A DNA stretch of 64,000 nucleotides from Karalla daura. Taxonomy: Eukaryota > Chordata > Actinopteri > Chaetodontiformes > Leiognathidae. The stretch is taken from assembly GCA_029224185.1 (NCBI GenBank), contig CM055205.1, positions 1,803,761 to 1,867,760 of the forward strand. The letters are read 5' to 3'. A program made the position numbers and the translations under genes. A model generated the notes under the pieces. It saw only the letters and a list, made by a program, of their open reading frames with translations. It did not search any database and was not told where the DNA came from. Positions 1 through 11,617 of this stretch are shown here, one piece after another. How positions within the stretch are numbered: position 1 is the first letter of the stretch; every line of letters starts with the position of its first letter.

Positions 1-1186
1 TTGGGCCTGAAGCAAGAATGAATATCTATGTTTTGCTATCTCTTCTCCCTCCCTCTGGCTTCAGTACATGCTCAGGCATGTCATGCTGAAACCTGTTTTC
101 ACTCAGCTTTCATACAAAAAGATACGTAATCTAGACCTCCAAATTTCGTAGTATTTCCTATGAATTTTTTGTCACCGTGCCCTGGTCACGTGAGCGGTGC
201 GTTTAATGCGTTTAATTACCAGTGACAAATAGGAGTAACGCCTGTGGTCCACGAATACGCAAAATTGCTAGAGGAATAAGAATAAGGCACAGTAAGACTC
301 AGCAATTGAAAACTAAGTTGAAATATCCGATTTCCACCGGAATCCTCTGCTTCAAACGAGTACGTTTTATTTATGTATCAATTGTGTTTCCGGGTCCGGG
401 GCATAGTTTGTGCATCCGCACTCGTGTCACTAGAAATTCATATGAAAACGCACAAAATTCTGGTCTCTTCTCCATACGAATTAGTCAAGAGAACATGTTG
501 CATGCTGGATACAGGGAGAGAAATATCAATTTCATTGACTTTCACTCTGTAATGTTGAATTGCCAAAAGTTAAAGGCCAGGGGTTGTACCTTAAAAGAAG
601 GCATAGTTGTATAGCATAAGGCCTCCCAATTCCTCAAATATGGCCTCATTCGAAAGTATGGAGCCTGGGAACACGTGGGAAATCAACTCACAGGCATCTG
701 GAGGTCATCCTTAATTAGCTACAGAAGAGCTATGACTAACATGCTGGGTTGGCCATTAAAACCTCAGACATAAAAGCCAGCAGCGTGATGGAAAAAGTGA
801 TGGAAAGTTAAACATTTTTAAATGTATCTATTCTGCCAGTTGTGTTTCTAGGTCTGAAAAAATAAAAAGCCAACCAGTTGTAATTGAATAGTTACACTTT
901 GAATTGTTTATCGTTTTAATCCTGGCCTATTTTACAATACAGAACTGGCTGAACCACATGTAGAAACTCTTAAAAAGAAAACTACTTTTGAAAATGGATT
1001 GGCAGCTTCTTGGGATCATATAAATACTTTTCTCCATTGCGTTATAATTTGAAGAATCCCTTGCTTATGAGGTCAGATTTAAGATGGGGTCAGTACACTA
1101 CACATTAAAAATACAAAAACACTGTTGAAAGTCATGTAAGAAACAAAAGTACATGTGTATTTGTATGTGTGATTGCACTTGCACAC
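1..1186. other. Intron of the Rho-GEF gene, no exon seen
   Basis: No continuation of the PH or coiled-coil coding sequence is visible. A stretch near 140-205 (AAATTTCGTA, TTTCCTATGAA, then CACGTGA) resembles 34627-34720, so part is an interspersed repeat. The open frame at 222-614 has no family motif and is treated as chance. Confidence 0.55.
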
Positions 1187-1359
1187 TTGCTAACGGTGTA
1201 CTGGATATGTCTTATCCAGATGTTCTTGTCCTCCTTGGATGGGGCATGGAACTCATACATCTCTGGAGGGCAAGAATCACTGATCAGGAACATGCCTCGC
1301 TCCTGACTGGCTATATCCCTCACAATCAGATTCTGAAGGGACAGCACTGGAGGTTTGTC
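1187..1359 (-). CDS. arhgef2: Rho-GEF exon: PH domain C-terminal half
   Basis: The exon starts after GCATAATCCAG and ends AGCAA|GTGTGC in phase 2. It encodes DKPPVLSLQNLIVRDIASQE, RGMFLIS, PPEMYEF and NIWIRHIQYTVSK, including the invariant PH-helix tryptophan. The next exon should lie below base 1; none was recognised between 1 and 1186. Confidence 0.9.
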
Positions 1360-1497
1360 CTGGATTATGCAACAGAAACAGCAGAACAGAAAACGTGGTG
1401 ACAGTATAAGAAGTGAGGAAAATGAATTTAAAAACTGGAAAGGTTTTTCCAGTCAACTGCACAATTAAACAACAAGTGCACAACTGTGGTTTCTTAC

Positions 1498-1574
1498 CAT
1501 GGAATGAAAGATGTACCTCTGGTCTTTTTCCTGCAGAAACACCAGGATGTCTGACATCAGTAAGACCTGTGTAT
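1498..1574 (-). CDS. arhgef2: Rho-GEF exon: PH domain middle strands
   Basis: The exon encodes DTQVLLMSDILVFLQEKDQR, then YIFHSM, and ends ATG|GTAAGA in phase 0. The phase demands the acceptor ...GTGTGTAG at 1575-1576, directly after a (TG)n tract. The nearer ACACAG eight bases downstream would break the frame. VLLM-D-LVFLQEKDQ-Y is the diagnostic PH core of ARHGEF2. Confidence 0.87.
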
Positions 1575-1576
1575 CT

Positions 1577-1601
1577 ACACACACACACACACACACACAC
1601 A
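1577..1601. repeat. (CA)n dinucleotide repeat at a splice acceptor
   Basis: About 12 CA units. On the gene strand this is (UG)n immediately upstream of the UAG acceptor of the PH exon, replacing a normal polypyrimidine tract. Confidence 0.95.
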
Positions 1602-2988
1602 ATGCAACCATACATCAGGAATATAGAAACAAGTACATTTACGTCATGCCAAGCTTCAAAATATGCAGTCTAGGAAAATCTAGTATTCATCAACTCATAC
1701 TTTACTGCCTCTCTGCAGTCGGGTTGTGGGGTAGTAGTTTGAGCAGAGAGCCCCAGACTTCCCTCTCCTCAGCAACTTCAGCTAACGCCTCGTTTATTCA
1801 TTCTTTTTCAACATGACGCACAGGGTCACTTCGTACCCCACAGTGACACACAGCAATTCTCAGCCAAAACACTAGCGGGAGTTCCTGGGGAATCTGTGGT
1901 GATGCTGTCTGGAACTTTTTACTTGAAACTAGAAAATTCCAGCGTGCTGGAATTTCGACAGTGCTCCAGGATGTGTGTCCATTGATTTGGAGCACTTTCT
2001 CTGCTTTTGGATCGCTCACAAGACACCATTCTGTGAGTGTGTGTGTGTGTTTCAATGTTAAAAACAATACAGACAGACCAGATCACCATTTTCAAATTTC
2101 AATGAAGTTTGTACATTGGGTGAGATATTACCTTTTTTGGGTTGTTTTCTCATTTATTTATCATGAGGGCCACTTTTGGTCCCCGCCAGAATTCATAGAA
2201 CAATTGGCGCAGGGCCCCTGGCGGAATTAGGGTTTTTCCCCATTGATTTCAGATGCAATGCTTTTGGTTGCAAATAACCCAGCAGTGCAATTAAAAGAAG
2301 GCAAGGGAACCTGCAAATGAAGGTATCACCGTGTCTTGCACATGTGCAACTAGTGAATGTTTTTATATTGTTTGTTTTGTTTTTTAAACACTGGTGAGGT
2401 CGTTCTTTGGTCTTTGTTTTTCTAATAACTAAATTACTCAAGTTTGTCAAACTAGCTTAATAAAGCCATATAAATGCTAAATATTGCATAAAGTGTATTT
2501 TTTTCATTAGTAATGATGCAATTGTAATAGGGAGGGTACACACCCTATGTGTAAACCTGGTGGAAATTGTCATGAATTTGCTCTGAGCCTGCTGCAGTAA
2601 TCATCACTCAACCACCACTTACCCAGTCGCCCTCCCTTGTAGATTTCAGTTATCTGTCCCGCTCAACCAATCACCAGCTCCATGCTCAGTGCCAGATTGC
2701 CTTGAACACACTCCTGCCTCCTCCCCGAGCAAACCTATCTGTCTTTGGACCCCCAACCTGCTCCTGTGTCTCCTGTCTGAACAAACCTGCCTGCCTACGA
2801 CTTGCATCTGTGTCTGGGTTCTCCTCGCATCATCTCTGTCTTCTGTGCCTGACCTGCCTTCCAGAACGAACATTGTTTCACTTCTGCCCTGGCTGACTGA
2901 CGCCAACTTCTGACACCTTAGCTCCCCAGCTGCCATTTTGCTACTGCTCAATCTTCTGCTGTAACCTGTGAATAAAACTGTTGAACAA

Positions 2989-3020
2989 AGAGCTTCTCAA
3001 GTCTGTACTTGAGAAGCTCT
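2989..3020. repeat. Perfect 13-bp inverted repeat (hairpin)
   Basis: AGAGCTTCTCAAG at 2989-3001 is followed by a six-base loop and its exact reverse complement at 3008-3020. It lies in an intron just after an AATAAA signal. Confidence 0.9.
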
Positions 3021-3086
3021 AAACTTGAATCCACAAACTTTAAACAACACTCACTTTTTTCAAAACTGTAAAACTTATTAAACCGA

Positions 3087-3119
3087 CCCCCCCCCCCCAC
3101 CCCCCCCCCCCCCCCCCCC
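3087..3119. repeat. Poly-C tract with one interruption
   Basis: An almost pure run of C, broken by one A. Length is likely unstable in assembly. Confidence 0.9.
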
Positions 3120-3564
3120 ACAATGGACATCAAACCTGTCACAGAGGATCTCCAGACTGTCCTAAAATCTAAACAGATGTTTAATTCATTGAAAGTTAAG
3201 ATGACTGCGCATCAAAATGTTTGCGTTAATAGTATTTTGAACATATACTCTGAAATTCTTGATAAATACATTTTGAATGTTCATTAAAAATGACTACATT
3301 TTGGAGTCATGGTAGATGATTTCTGGAAAAATATCAGAATTTTATCTTTTTGAGATAAAAATTTCATTTTTAAAAACACATGACCAACATCTTCATAATG
3401 TTAAGATGCAATTTTTGAATTTAATTTTTTGACAGCCGTTTGAAGTGGAGGCTTCCACAACAACAAAGAAGAAAGTAACGGAGAAACACAGGATAATGTA
3501 AAACACTGGCAGGCTGACACATCAGCTGGCGCTGTAAAGTATAAACCTGAGGTGTGGTGTGTGT

Positions 3565-3595
<31 letters not shown>
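3565..3595. repeat. Poly-G tract
   Basis: About 31 consecutive G residues preceded by a short TG tract; G-quadruplex-prone and length-uncertain. Confidence 0.9.
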
Positions 3596-3597
<2 letters not shown>

Positions 3598-3905
3598 GTT
3601 GATATACCTTGTTGATATATATGTATGCATATATACATTTTTGTGTGTGTGTGTGTTTTATTAGGGGCTTACTCAGTGGCATGTCTGTAATGGGGGTGTT
3701 CACTGCCTTGAATTTTTCAGAAACTCCTCCCCATACTCTACATAGACGTTCTACAGAAGAGGAGAGGAGAGCTGCACACTTACATTTGCATTTATCAATT
3801 TGAGGATGGAACTCACTGTACCCATTTCCATGTAGTTTATGTTAGATCTCTCTCTCCTTTAGAGTGCTTGTATTTGTGTGTTATGGTATTCTGAAACATT
3901 CCTAC

Positions 3906-4077
3906 CTTTGGACCTGCATCCTGGGGTTTTCCATAAAAGGCTCCCTTGGTGGATGAGTCTACGGCGAAGCAACTCTGCAGACTTGAATATTCCCCCATCT
4001 CTTACTCTCGTCTCAGCCCGCTGGTCCATCTTAGCCAGAATCTCTTGCAGCTGCTGTGATTTCTCCAAGTCTTCAAT
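3906..4077 (-). CDS. arhgef2: Rho-GEF exon: DH-PH linker and start of PH domain
   Basis: The exon follows CCTTGTTGGCAG and ends TCCAAAG|GTAGGA in phase 1. It reads IEDLEKSQQLQEILAKMDQR, then GIFKSAELLRRRLIHQGSLLWKT in two parts. ELLRR-LIH-G-LLWKT is the first strand region of the ARHGEF2-type PH domain. Confidence 0.9.
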
Positions 4078-4257
4078 CTGCCAACAAGGATAAAAGTGAT
4101 TTATCATTTGCTCAAAAATCAGTATTATTAAACACAAATTAAGTAACATTTTTTATGAGTATCTAAGTGTTGGTTCTACAGACCAGATGCTATTTCAAGG
4201 ACAGATATAATGTCAGTGATCAGTCAGGATACAAGAAACATTATTGTATGAGTATGA

Positions 4258-4327
<70 letters not shown>

Positions 4328-4349
4328 TGTGTGTGTGTGTGTGTGTGTG
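4258..4349. repeat. (TG)n repeat with (TGTATG) variants
   Basis: A compound TG/TATG microsatellite in an intron. Confidence 0.95.
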
Positions 4350-4664
4350 CCCCCAATCAGGAATATAAGCACATCATCACAGAGATGAATGCACTGCACA
4401 TTGTAATGTGATTTCTTCTTCAACAATGAATGAAGGCTTAAGTATGTTTTTTTGTGTGCCATTTTTTGATCCCGGGGGGGCGATAAGGAGTTGTAGAATA
4501 ATAATAAGAAACGCTGGAGAAGAATGTTTCATGTTGATCCCTGGGGCACTAATAAACAAGCAGGAGAACAAGGGAAGGTAGGGAAGGGAGCACCCCCTCA
4601 GCACACTGATGAATCTAATTCACAAGTAATTCTAATATGTTATTATAATATGATGTGTAGTTAC

Positions 4665-4741
4665 CTCTTTGTCAATTAAACTAAGAAGTTCTCTTATCAT
4701 CAAAAGAGACTGGTCCAAGAGGGCAGCTTCTTCTTCATCGT
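4665..4741 (-). CDS. arhgef2: Rho-GEF exon: DH domain C-terminal helix
   Basis: The 77-base exon starts AC after TTTTCTCCTCAAG, completing Asp, and ends AAAGAG|GTAACT in phase 0. It encodes DDEEEAALLDQSLLMIRELL, then SLIDKE, the last long DH helix that runs into the DH-PH linker. It was found by following phase from the neighbouring exons. Confidence 0.87.
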
Positions 4742-4810
4742 CTTGAGGAGAAAAAGAATTGCAGAAACATAAGACGCTGAATGGAGACAGATCATCATTA
4801 TTAAAATTAG

Positions 4811-5450
4811 GACACTCCGTTCTCTGAATACAGGCCTACTGGTGGTTCCACGAATCTCTAAGTCTAGATGGGGAGCCAGAGCCTTCAGCTACCAAGGCCA
4901 GCTACCAAGTTTTATTTAATTTTTATTTTTTATTCTTATTTTAATTTTTATTAATATTTTCTTTTTAATTCTTAATTTTCTTTTTATTCTTATTTTTATT
5001 TTTCATTTTACTTTTCATTTTATTTTTCATTTTATTTTTATTATTTTTATTATTTTTATTTTTCCATCCCGGCTTCCATCAATGCTGAGCTGGATCCAGG
5101 ACCACCTCTACCCGGCTCATCTCACTGCGGTTCCTCCTGCCTGCGACTATGGACTGATTCAATTCAATTCATTGATTTATTTATATCCTGAACTGTTAGC
5201 CATCAATAATGTTTTGTTTGTGCCCGCCTGTCCGTCCTGGGTGAGGATCCCCTCCTCTGTCTCTCACCCAGAGGTTTCTCCCCTTTTTTCCCTGTCAGGG
5301 TTTTTCTTGGGAGTTGTTCCTCAGCCTTTGCGAGGGTCTAAGGACAGGGTTTTTTTTCACTATGTACACATTGTTGCTGTCCTTGTAAAGTGGTCTGAGA
5401 TAACAGCTGTTGTGATATGGCACTTAAAACAAATAAAGTTGAAAGTTGTT
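4811..5450 (+). mobile_element. 3' end of an L2-type LINE
   Basis: 4825-4905 matches the same coding/3' segment seen on the minus strand near 51990. After an AT-rich low-complexity block (4908-5060), 5080-5450 has the characteristic teleost L2 3' tail: GCTGAGCTGGATCCAGGACC, the CTCACCCAGAGGTTTCTCC block, GGGTCTAAGGACAG and an AAATAAAGTTGAAAG end. It is a 5'-truncated copy lying between two DH exons. Confidence 0.75.
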
Positions 5451-5922
5451 TTAAAATGTGCTGGGGACTGCAAGTTTACTGCAGAACAATATTAAGAGGT
5501 CAAAGGTACCTGAAAGGTATCAGAAAATGTAATATGCCTTCAAAAGGAAAGGTGGATCATTAAGCATACAGTATAATTGCTGTTCAACTAGCTTACATAC
5601 AGCTTACAACAGAACTACATAGAATACAACTGTTCCAGTTGGATGATGGTCATTGGCCCGGCAACTTCACATGTTGTACAGCCATTGCGGGAGGGCGCTG
5701 CAAATATAAGCAGGCCGGGAGCGTCCCTTCCTTCTACTTCCATGTCCCGTGTCTGTGTGAGTGCGCCTACCATAAAGCACTTGGAGTTGTTATGACATGT
5801 AGAAAATGCCACCGTTAAAGTACATATATATGTTCTGTTAGGACTTATAACTAACTTATACATAGACCTATTGCTTCTTTGCTGTTCTTTCTTGGGTTTG
5901 TGACGAGCCAGTGTTATGTTAC

Positions 5923-6040
5923 CTGAGGTGTTGTCCAAAATGTGCTGTATGAGGACAGGATACTTTGAGATTCGCTGAGTGACCAGTAGGATGCACTCCT
6001 GAATACCACGTCCACGGAGCAAGGGTGCTCGGCTCACCCG
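5923..6040 (-). CDS. arhgef2: Rho-GEF exon: DH domain conserved region 3
   Basis: The exon follows TGTCTGCCCAG and ends CCTCAG|GTAACA in phase 1. It gives RVSRAPLLRGRGIQECILLV, then TQRISKYPVLIQHILDNTS. QRI-KYP-LI-ILD is conserved region 3, the most conserved helix of DH domains and part of the Rho-binding surface. Confidence 0.92.
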
Positions 6041-6443
6041 CTGGGCAGACACAGAGTGAAACACACAGTGCAACTGTAAGCAATTTAAAATAATGAGGAG
6101 ATGCACAAAATAAATCACCTGGCAAGAACTCCAAAAATATGTAAAAATCAACCTGGTATAACAGCCAGTCAATTGATGTGCTAGTCCAAAACAAGTATCA
6201 ACAGGGATCTGTCTCTACCTTAAAGACTCCCCTTACACTCCTCTCCTTTTTTTCAATGACTTTAACTGGTAAAAAAAAGGTCAATAAAGCTTCAGTTCAT
6301 TACATCGATCACTGCCTCTGAAGATAAAGAAACCACAACATATTTCTTTAGCTTGCTTGCTCTTTTTGCCATTTTCATTCATTCATTCCTTGGGTCAATA
6401 TCAGTGTTGTAATGCATGTTGCATATTTTGACATCCGTCTCAC

Positions 6444-6569
6444 CCGTATGAAGCCCTGGACCCTCTTGTCTCTGGCCAGCAGTTCCTTATACAATTTGAC
6501 AGCCTTTAAATGGCGGCTACAGAACTCCACATAGGTCTTCCGCATCTCATCTGCACATTGACCTGAGAA
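6444..6569 (-). CDS. arhgef2: Rho-GEF exon: DH domain central helices
   Basis: The exon is exactly 42 codons, after CTCCTGCTAG and before GTGAGA. It reads FSGQCADEMRKTYVEFCSRH, then LKAVKLYKELLARDKRVQGFIR. The Y-EFCSRH and L-KELLARDKR patterns match the central DH helices (conserved region 2 area) of ARHGEF2. Confidence 0.9.
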
Positions 6570-8639
6570 CTAGCAGGAGAAAGTACACAGCAACTTACAA
6601 AAACATCAAAACAGCAACTCATTGTTTCAGAAGTTGAGATATACATCTCAAGTACTCTGAGATATATATTTGATCATGTTTTTTTTTTAAATCAATGCAT
6701 CAAGATGTACAGCAATTGCAACGAAATGAATAGTTAATCAGAAAACAGACTTTGTTAAACTGAGTAAAATGAGTAATATGAGTATATTTTCATATTTTCT
6801 ATTTTTCAGTCAAGTCACAGTTTATTTATAGAGCACAATTAAAACCAACCTCAGACAACCAAAGTGTGTACAGTTGTAGAAATACAATAGACACGATATA
6901 CAACCGATACACAATAAAACCAATACAAGGAATAAATTAAAAGAAATTTACAATAAAAGAAAAAGTAAAAGAGAGAGAAAGAGCCAAGATAACTTAGGAG
7001 TGAAGTACTTCAAAATTCTCCGTAGACCATGCAGCTCAACATAAAGAGGTTGGCTGCTCAACAGCTTTGGGGATGCAACTGAGAAGGGTCAATCTCCAGG
7101 AGTGGAGAGCCTGGACCTAGGTACTGCCAGGAGCAGCTGCCAGGAGCAGTGGTGTGCCCACCATTTATACATTTAAATCAGTCTGCAGGTGCTACCTTCT
7201 CTCTCTCTCATGTCGACTCTCATCAGTCAGTATTGGATTAATAACTATTCCTAAAACCTGTCTGCCTCTGTCTCTGGATCTGATTCCACACACACTGGTC
7301 AACAATTAATACACACCCGTCAATAACAATTAATAAAACTTTAAATAGAATTCTAAAATTACAAATGCCTGAATAACAGGCACCCAATGCAAAGCGGCAC
7401 GAACTGGACTAATGTGCTCACGGATACGTTTTGAACAACCTGCGAATGGTGCAGTGCTTTGTAGTCGAGGTCAACAAACAAAGAATTAGATATATAACAA
7501 CATATATAAAAAAATAGGAGGGGACCTAAAACAGAGCCTTGTGGTACTCCACAGCTTAGGGCTCAGGTGGGCCAACACAGGTATTTAAGCATGATTGGAG
7601 AATGTTGTGATCCACCATATCAAAGGCCGCTGTCATATCTAACAGGGCAGCAAAGCAGACAGGGCGTGGTTCGGGCTGTCAACTACAGGAGAGGGGAGCG
7701 TGTCGGAGCTGGCTCAGGAACAGCACCAGGTGAGGTTAGTGCAGCTGCAGCGAGTCTTCTAATCTTTCAACTCCCTGTCATATTGCAGTAGCGTGCAGAT
7801 CCTGAAAGGCTAGCTGGAGTTGGACACTCAAAGCTGTATGGAACACTAAGCACCGAGCACTGGAAGCTGGGTGGAACACTGAATACTGAGCAGTGAATAG
7901 ACTGCACAGGAAAATTAAAGGTGTGCAATTGCTAAATGCTGTGTCACTCTTGCCTCAGAGCCCACCTGTAGCAGGTGACTGCTACAGCTATATGTAAAAT
8001 GAATTACTAATGTAAAAAAACATACATAATAAAAAATACATCATGTATCCTGAACATAACTTTGAACATGTCAACCTTGAGCCATTGATAATGAAGAACG
8101 GCTGAATTATCATTGGTGATGGTTCCTTCTCCAGGATCACCTTATCGTGGTAGCGAGGTTTGCATGTCCCAAAAAAACCTGGGAGCTGTGTCCAGAACCA
8201 CGTGCTCCTGGTAGGGTCTTCCAAAGCAAATTGGTCTCAGTGAGGGGCTAGACTAAGCATGGTTCAAGAAGACCTGAAGATGAAAAGAAAATGGAGAAAT
8301 GTGACCCTGCCAGGGAAGCCCGGGGATGGGGCTCAGGAGCCAGGAGCCAATGAATGGAGCAAGGCCTGGATGGTAGGGTCTGACAGCGAGCCCCTGGTTG
8401 CCATGTCCACTGGGGCATGAGCCGAAATGGTTACGTGGAGCCCCATCCTCCCCTATCCTGTGGCTCCAACACCTGTGGGAAGAAAATCTGGGGTTGGGTG
8501 CACTGCTATGTGAGAGCAGAGGGCCTCGGTGACCTAAGGCCCTCGGGTGGGAGCCTGGTGAAGCTCCTGCACCAGAGCTGGGAATGTATGTCTTGTCAAA
8601 AAAACCTTTCCCTCATCCCTGTAGAAGCAGGGGGTTTTG
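6570..8639. other. Intron with unassigned repeats
   Basis: 6800-7560 contains text typical of fish LINE 3' regions (GTCACAGTTTATTTATAGAGC, CAACCTGCGAATGGTGCAG) but no coding motif. 8090-8640 is GC-richer and looks like another repeat family that I cannot name. No exon is seen. Confidence 0.35.
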
Positions 8640-9420
8640 AACCTCCTGCTTCAAATTTTAAAGCTTCCATTGCTAAAGCTGCAATAAACTGTCAGCTTGG
8701 AATCAGAGGCACCGCTTTAGACTGGTTCCAGGCCTATCTTTCATACCGACATCAGTTTGTGCATGTCAATGAAAATAATCTCCACGCACTAAAGTCACTC
8801 ACGGGATTCCACAAGGATCTGTTCTTGGTCCAATTCTATTCTCTTTATATATGCTCTCTCTAGGTGATATCATCAGGAACCATTCAAAAGATTTCCACTG
8901 TTAAGTTGATAACACCTAATTATATCTATCTATCAAGCCGTGTGAGCACAATCGTGTACAGCACCTTCAATCCTGCATTGATGACATTAAGGCCTGGATG
9001 ACCCATAATTTCCTCCTTCTTAACTCTGAAAAAACAGAGTTACTGCTCATAGGTCCAAAACACCTTCATGACTATATCTGACACAATAGCACTACAAAAT
9101 AGATTCGCTACTCCTGCCAACGCCGTAAAGACCCTAGGTGTTAGCTTTCATCAAGACCTGTCTTTTAGCTCCCATGTAAAATTTATCTCACTTCCACCAT
9201 ATATCACTTCCACTGTGGAATCATCTACCAGTTTCAGTCCAGGAGGCAGACACCCTCTCTAACTTCAAGAGTAGGTTAAAAACCCTCCTTTTTGACAAAG
9301 CCTACAGTTAGACCTTAAATCCTAGATAAGCTGCTATAGGTTGAGTCTGCCGGGGGTCCTCGGTACATTGAGCTCTATCTTCTCACCCACCTCTTGGTCT
9401 CTCCCCATCTGTCCTCCACC
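8640..9420 (+). pseudogene. L2-type LINE reverse transcriptase fragment
   Basis: Frames give LGIRGTALDWFQAYLSYRHQF (an RT block in two parts), then HLQSCIDDIKAWMTHNFLLL-like text with stops, KTLGVSFHQDLSFSSHVK at 9130-9180, and SPGGRHPL followed by a frameshifted block matching the L2 C-terminus at 9230-9310. Several stops, frameshifts and an internal deletion near 9180 make it non-functional. The end shares sequence with the L2 copies at 4811-5450 and 51310-52560. Confidence 0.75.
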
Positions 9421-9449
9421 TCCTCCTCCACCACTTCCTCCTCTCCTTT

Positions 9450-10950
9450 TTTATTTCGTGACTATGCAGGAGCAAGGTTGTTGTTAGGTGATGTTGACTT
9501 CATGTTCTGTATCCTAACAAGCTGCAATCTTAAAGATATGTATGATTCAATCCAATTTAGAGTTCTTGAGGAGAAGTTAAAAGTAGACAGTTTGGTCAAC
9601 GGTATGTGACAAAGCACTTCCAGGTTTTGGAGAAGGAACTTCCATTTTATGGATTTATTCATAATAGTAGTAAAAGGTGCTATGAGAGATACTTTGAGAT
9701 ATTTTAGAAATGTGACCGCGATACAAAATGCATCTTTGGCTACAGTTTTTGAGACAACACACAGCTTTATCAACTTGCAGCTACAACATTACGCACAGAT
9801 TAAAAGAGGGTTTGTCAGTGTTCAGTTGCAAGGGAGGGTGGTATTCTATCTGACGGCAGTTGCTTTGCATCAGTTCTATAACTCAGTCAATAAAGTAATC
9901 GTTGAAAGTTGTCATCCATGACCCAAGGGACACTCCCTTGGATCATGGATGACCTTCTCCTCTAGCTGTAGCTGTTTTTAAATATTTGTCCAGATCTCTT
10001 TCACATTTCTTTTTGCAGTACTGATGATAAAATAATAATAAAGTTTGATCGAATTTCCTTTACCACTTTATTTCTAAGAGAAGTGAAGGTCTGTCTATCA
10101 TTCACCCTTTTCGTTTTAAATTGTATTTTAAGACCATAATCTTGTTTTTTCAATAATGTCCGTATGGTTTCATTTAACCACAGGAGGTGATTGGTGATTG
10201 ATTGTTTTGCTTTCATTTTTCTGGAATGCAGCCACTGTGTCCTGGACAGTCATGAACAGTCATGAATTCATTCCACTTGTCGCTAACATGGTGATGGGTG
10301 AGATAGTTATCCCAACTGATATGGTTTAGCACCTGTGTGAAATTTGGAATCTCCCTTTGGAATGAAGTTGTGGTCTGAGAACCCTGTGATCATATTGAAC
10401 GTCTTTTGAATTCTCACACTTATTGCAAAAGACAGGATCAATGCATTTTTCAGAGGAAGTAGTTAGTCCTGTAGGACCTTTGATTAACTGAGTACTATTA
10501 AAGTTAGTTAATAATGATTTCAACTGCCTCCAATATGATTTGTCAAGCCAATTAATATATAAATCGCCAAGCAAAATAACATTTTTCTTATCCCATTCCT
10601 TAAGTAGAACCTGAAGCTCTGGATAGAATGCCTTAGGGGCTGATGGAGGTCTATACATCCCACTCAGTGTTATCAACATTTATGGAGAGACAGCTTATTT
10701 AGGACTGACACATTCAAGGTTGTGTACACAGACCCATTCCAATCTGTTTGCACTTAAAGTGTTCCTTTGCCAATTTCCCACCCAGTCTTTCCTAAAGATA
10801 TTGTAGCCTGGTACATGCAGTCCAGCCATTGGTGATTTGATATCAAATTTCTGATTAGTTAATAATTCAGGTTTTTCTCCTATTTACTCCCAGTAGAAGG
10901 TGCCTTGAGTGAGCTGCTTTAGAGCTATCTCATCTTTAGTAGCAATATCC
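9450..10950 (-). pseudogene. Degenerate APE-type LINE (endonuclease and RT remnants)
   Basis: On the minus strand 10679-10326 encodes SGMYRPPSAPKAFYPELQ and VILLGDLYINWLDKS, an AP-endonuclease block with GDLxxNW. Further on are the linker ETIRTLLKKQDYGLK-like text at 10216-10001 and RT block RTLNWIESYISLRLQLVRIQ near 9540. Stops and gaps throughout. It resembles the better preserved CR1-like LINE at 57939-61972 in organisation, but is a different, older copy. Confidence 0.7.
9911..9953. repeat. Near-perfect 20-bp inverted repeat (hairpin)
   Basis: GTCATCCATGACCCAAGGGA, a three-base loop and its reverse complement with a single mismatch. It lies within the degenerate LINE and may mark an inversion made during its insertion. 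Confidence 0.85.
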
Positions 10951-11118
10951 CAATTTAAAGGGGACTTGCTTGAGTGGGCGTCTACTGGCATATTGGACCA
11001 TCCAAACATTATAACATAATTGCTGTCATAGTCACAACAATTTCACTGAACAAGGAAAAGGTAACATTCAATGGAATGTATATAAATAGGGGTGTAAGAG
11101 AGATTGTGTTGCAGCAAC

Positions 11119-11369
11119 CTGCTCAACGAGTATGTCTCCCAACTGGTGAATGGTAAAGTTGCAGATGGATCCAGACTGTAGACTGATGTTGCGTCGCAGG
11201 AGAAGCTGCTCCAGGAAATGAGAATGTAACCTGGTCAGCTGGTCCAGGCAGGGAAATATTGCATGCACGGTGGTGGGGTTCAGCTGAAGGTCCTCAAGCA
11301 TCCCCTGTCGGAACACCCTGTCCATGATGTGCAGTGTTCGCATATGGTGCTGCTCTGTTTGAATTAGCT
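11119..11369 (-). CDS. arhgef2: Rho-GEF exon: DH domain conserved region 1 and following helices
   Basis: This 251-base exon begins AG-CTA after TCCTTCACAG, completing the split Glu codon of VIYELIQTE, and ends at GAGCAG|GTTGCT in phase 0. It encodes ELIQTEQHHMRTLHIMDRVF, IFPCLDQLTRLH and FTIHQLGDILVEQ. ELIQTE is DH conserved region 1, which contacts switch I of the GTPase. The donor is weaker than consensus (GTTGCT). Confidence 0.9.
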
Positions 11370-11617
11370 CTGTGAAGGATATATGCCCACATTACACACA
11401 AACAGAGAACACAGCAACAGAGCAGACTCTCACAAAGTATAAAAGTAAAGTGTCAGTAGTTTGATTCTGCCCAGGCTCTCTGCCTATTAAAAAGCAGGTT
11501 TTCCTGGCATTGGGTGCAGATTGCTTGCTCATGTTGGAATTGTTAGGCCTGTTAAGAGTTTAGTTCAGTCCAAAAACATTCATGTTTATGCTGGTTGGCC
11601 AAAAATTGGCCAAAAAT

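Larger units (their letters stand above)
1602..3905. other. Intron with repeat debris
   Basis: 1928-2000 contains GAAAATTCCAGCGTGCTGGA and a GTGCTCCAGGATGTGTG block that recurs at 46580-46605, marking an interspersed repeat. 2560-3000 is C/T-rich and ends with GAATAAAA, possibly a solo LTR, but no clear borders were found. No exon is seen. Confidence 0.4.

Noticed and set aside
222..614. 130-codon plus-strand frame
   Set aside because: No recognisable domain, overlaps an interspersed repeat, and lies in an intron.
1277..1615. 112-codon minus-strand frame overlapping two PH exons
   Set aside because: It reads through intron and repeat in the wrong frame; the splice-phase exons explain the conserved residues.
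11101..11156. Possible continuation of the DH exon past 11119
   Set aside because: Reading past the GTTGCT donor breaks DH similarity; the next exon at 6569 continues it exactly in phase.
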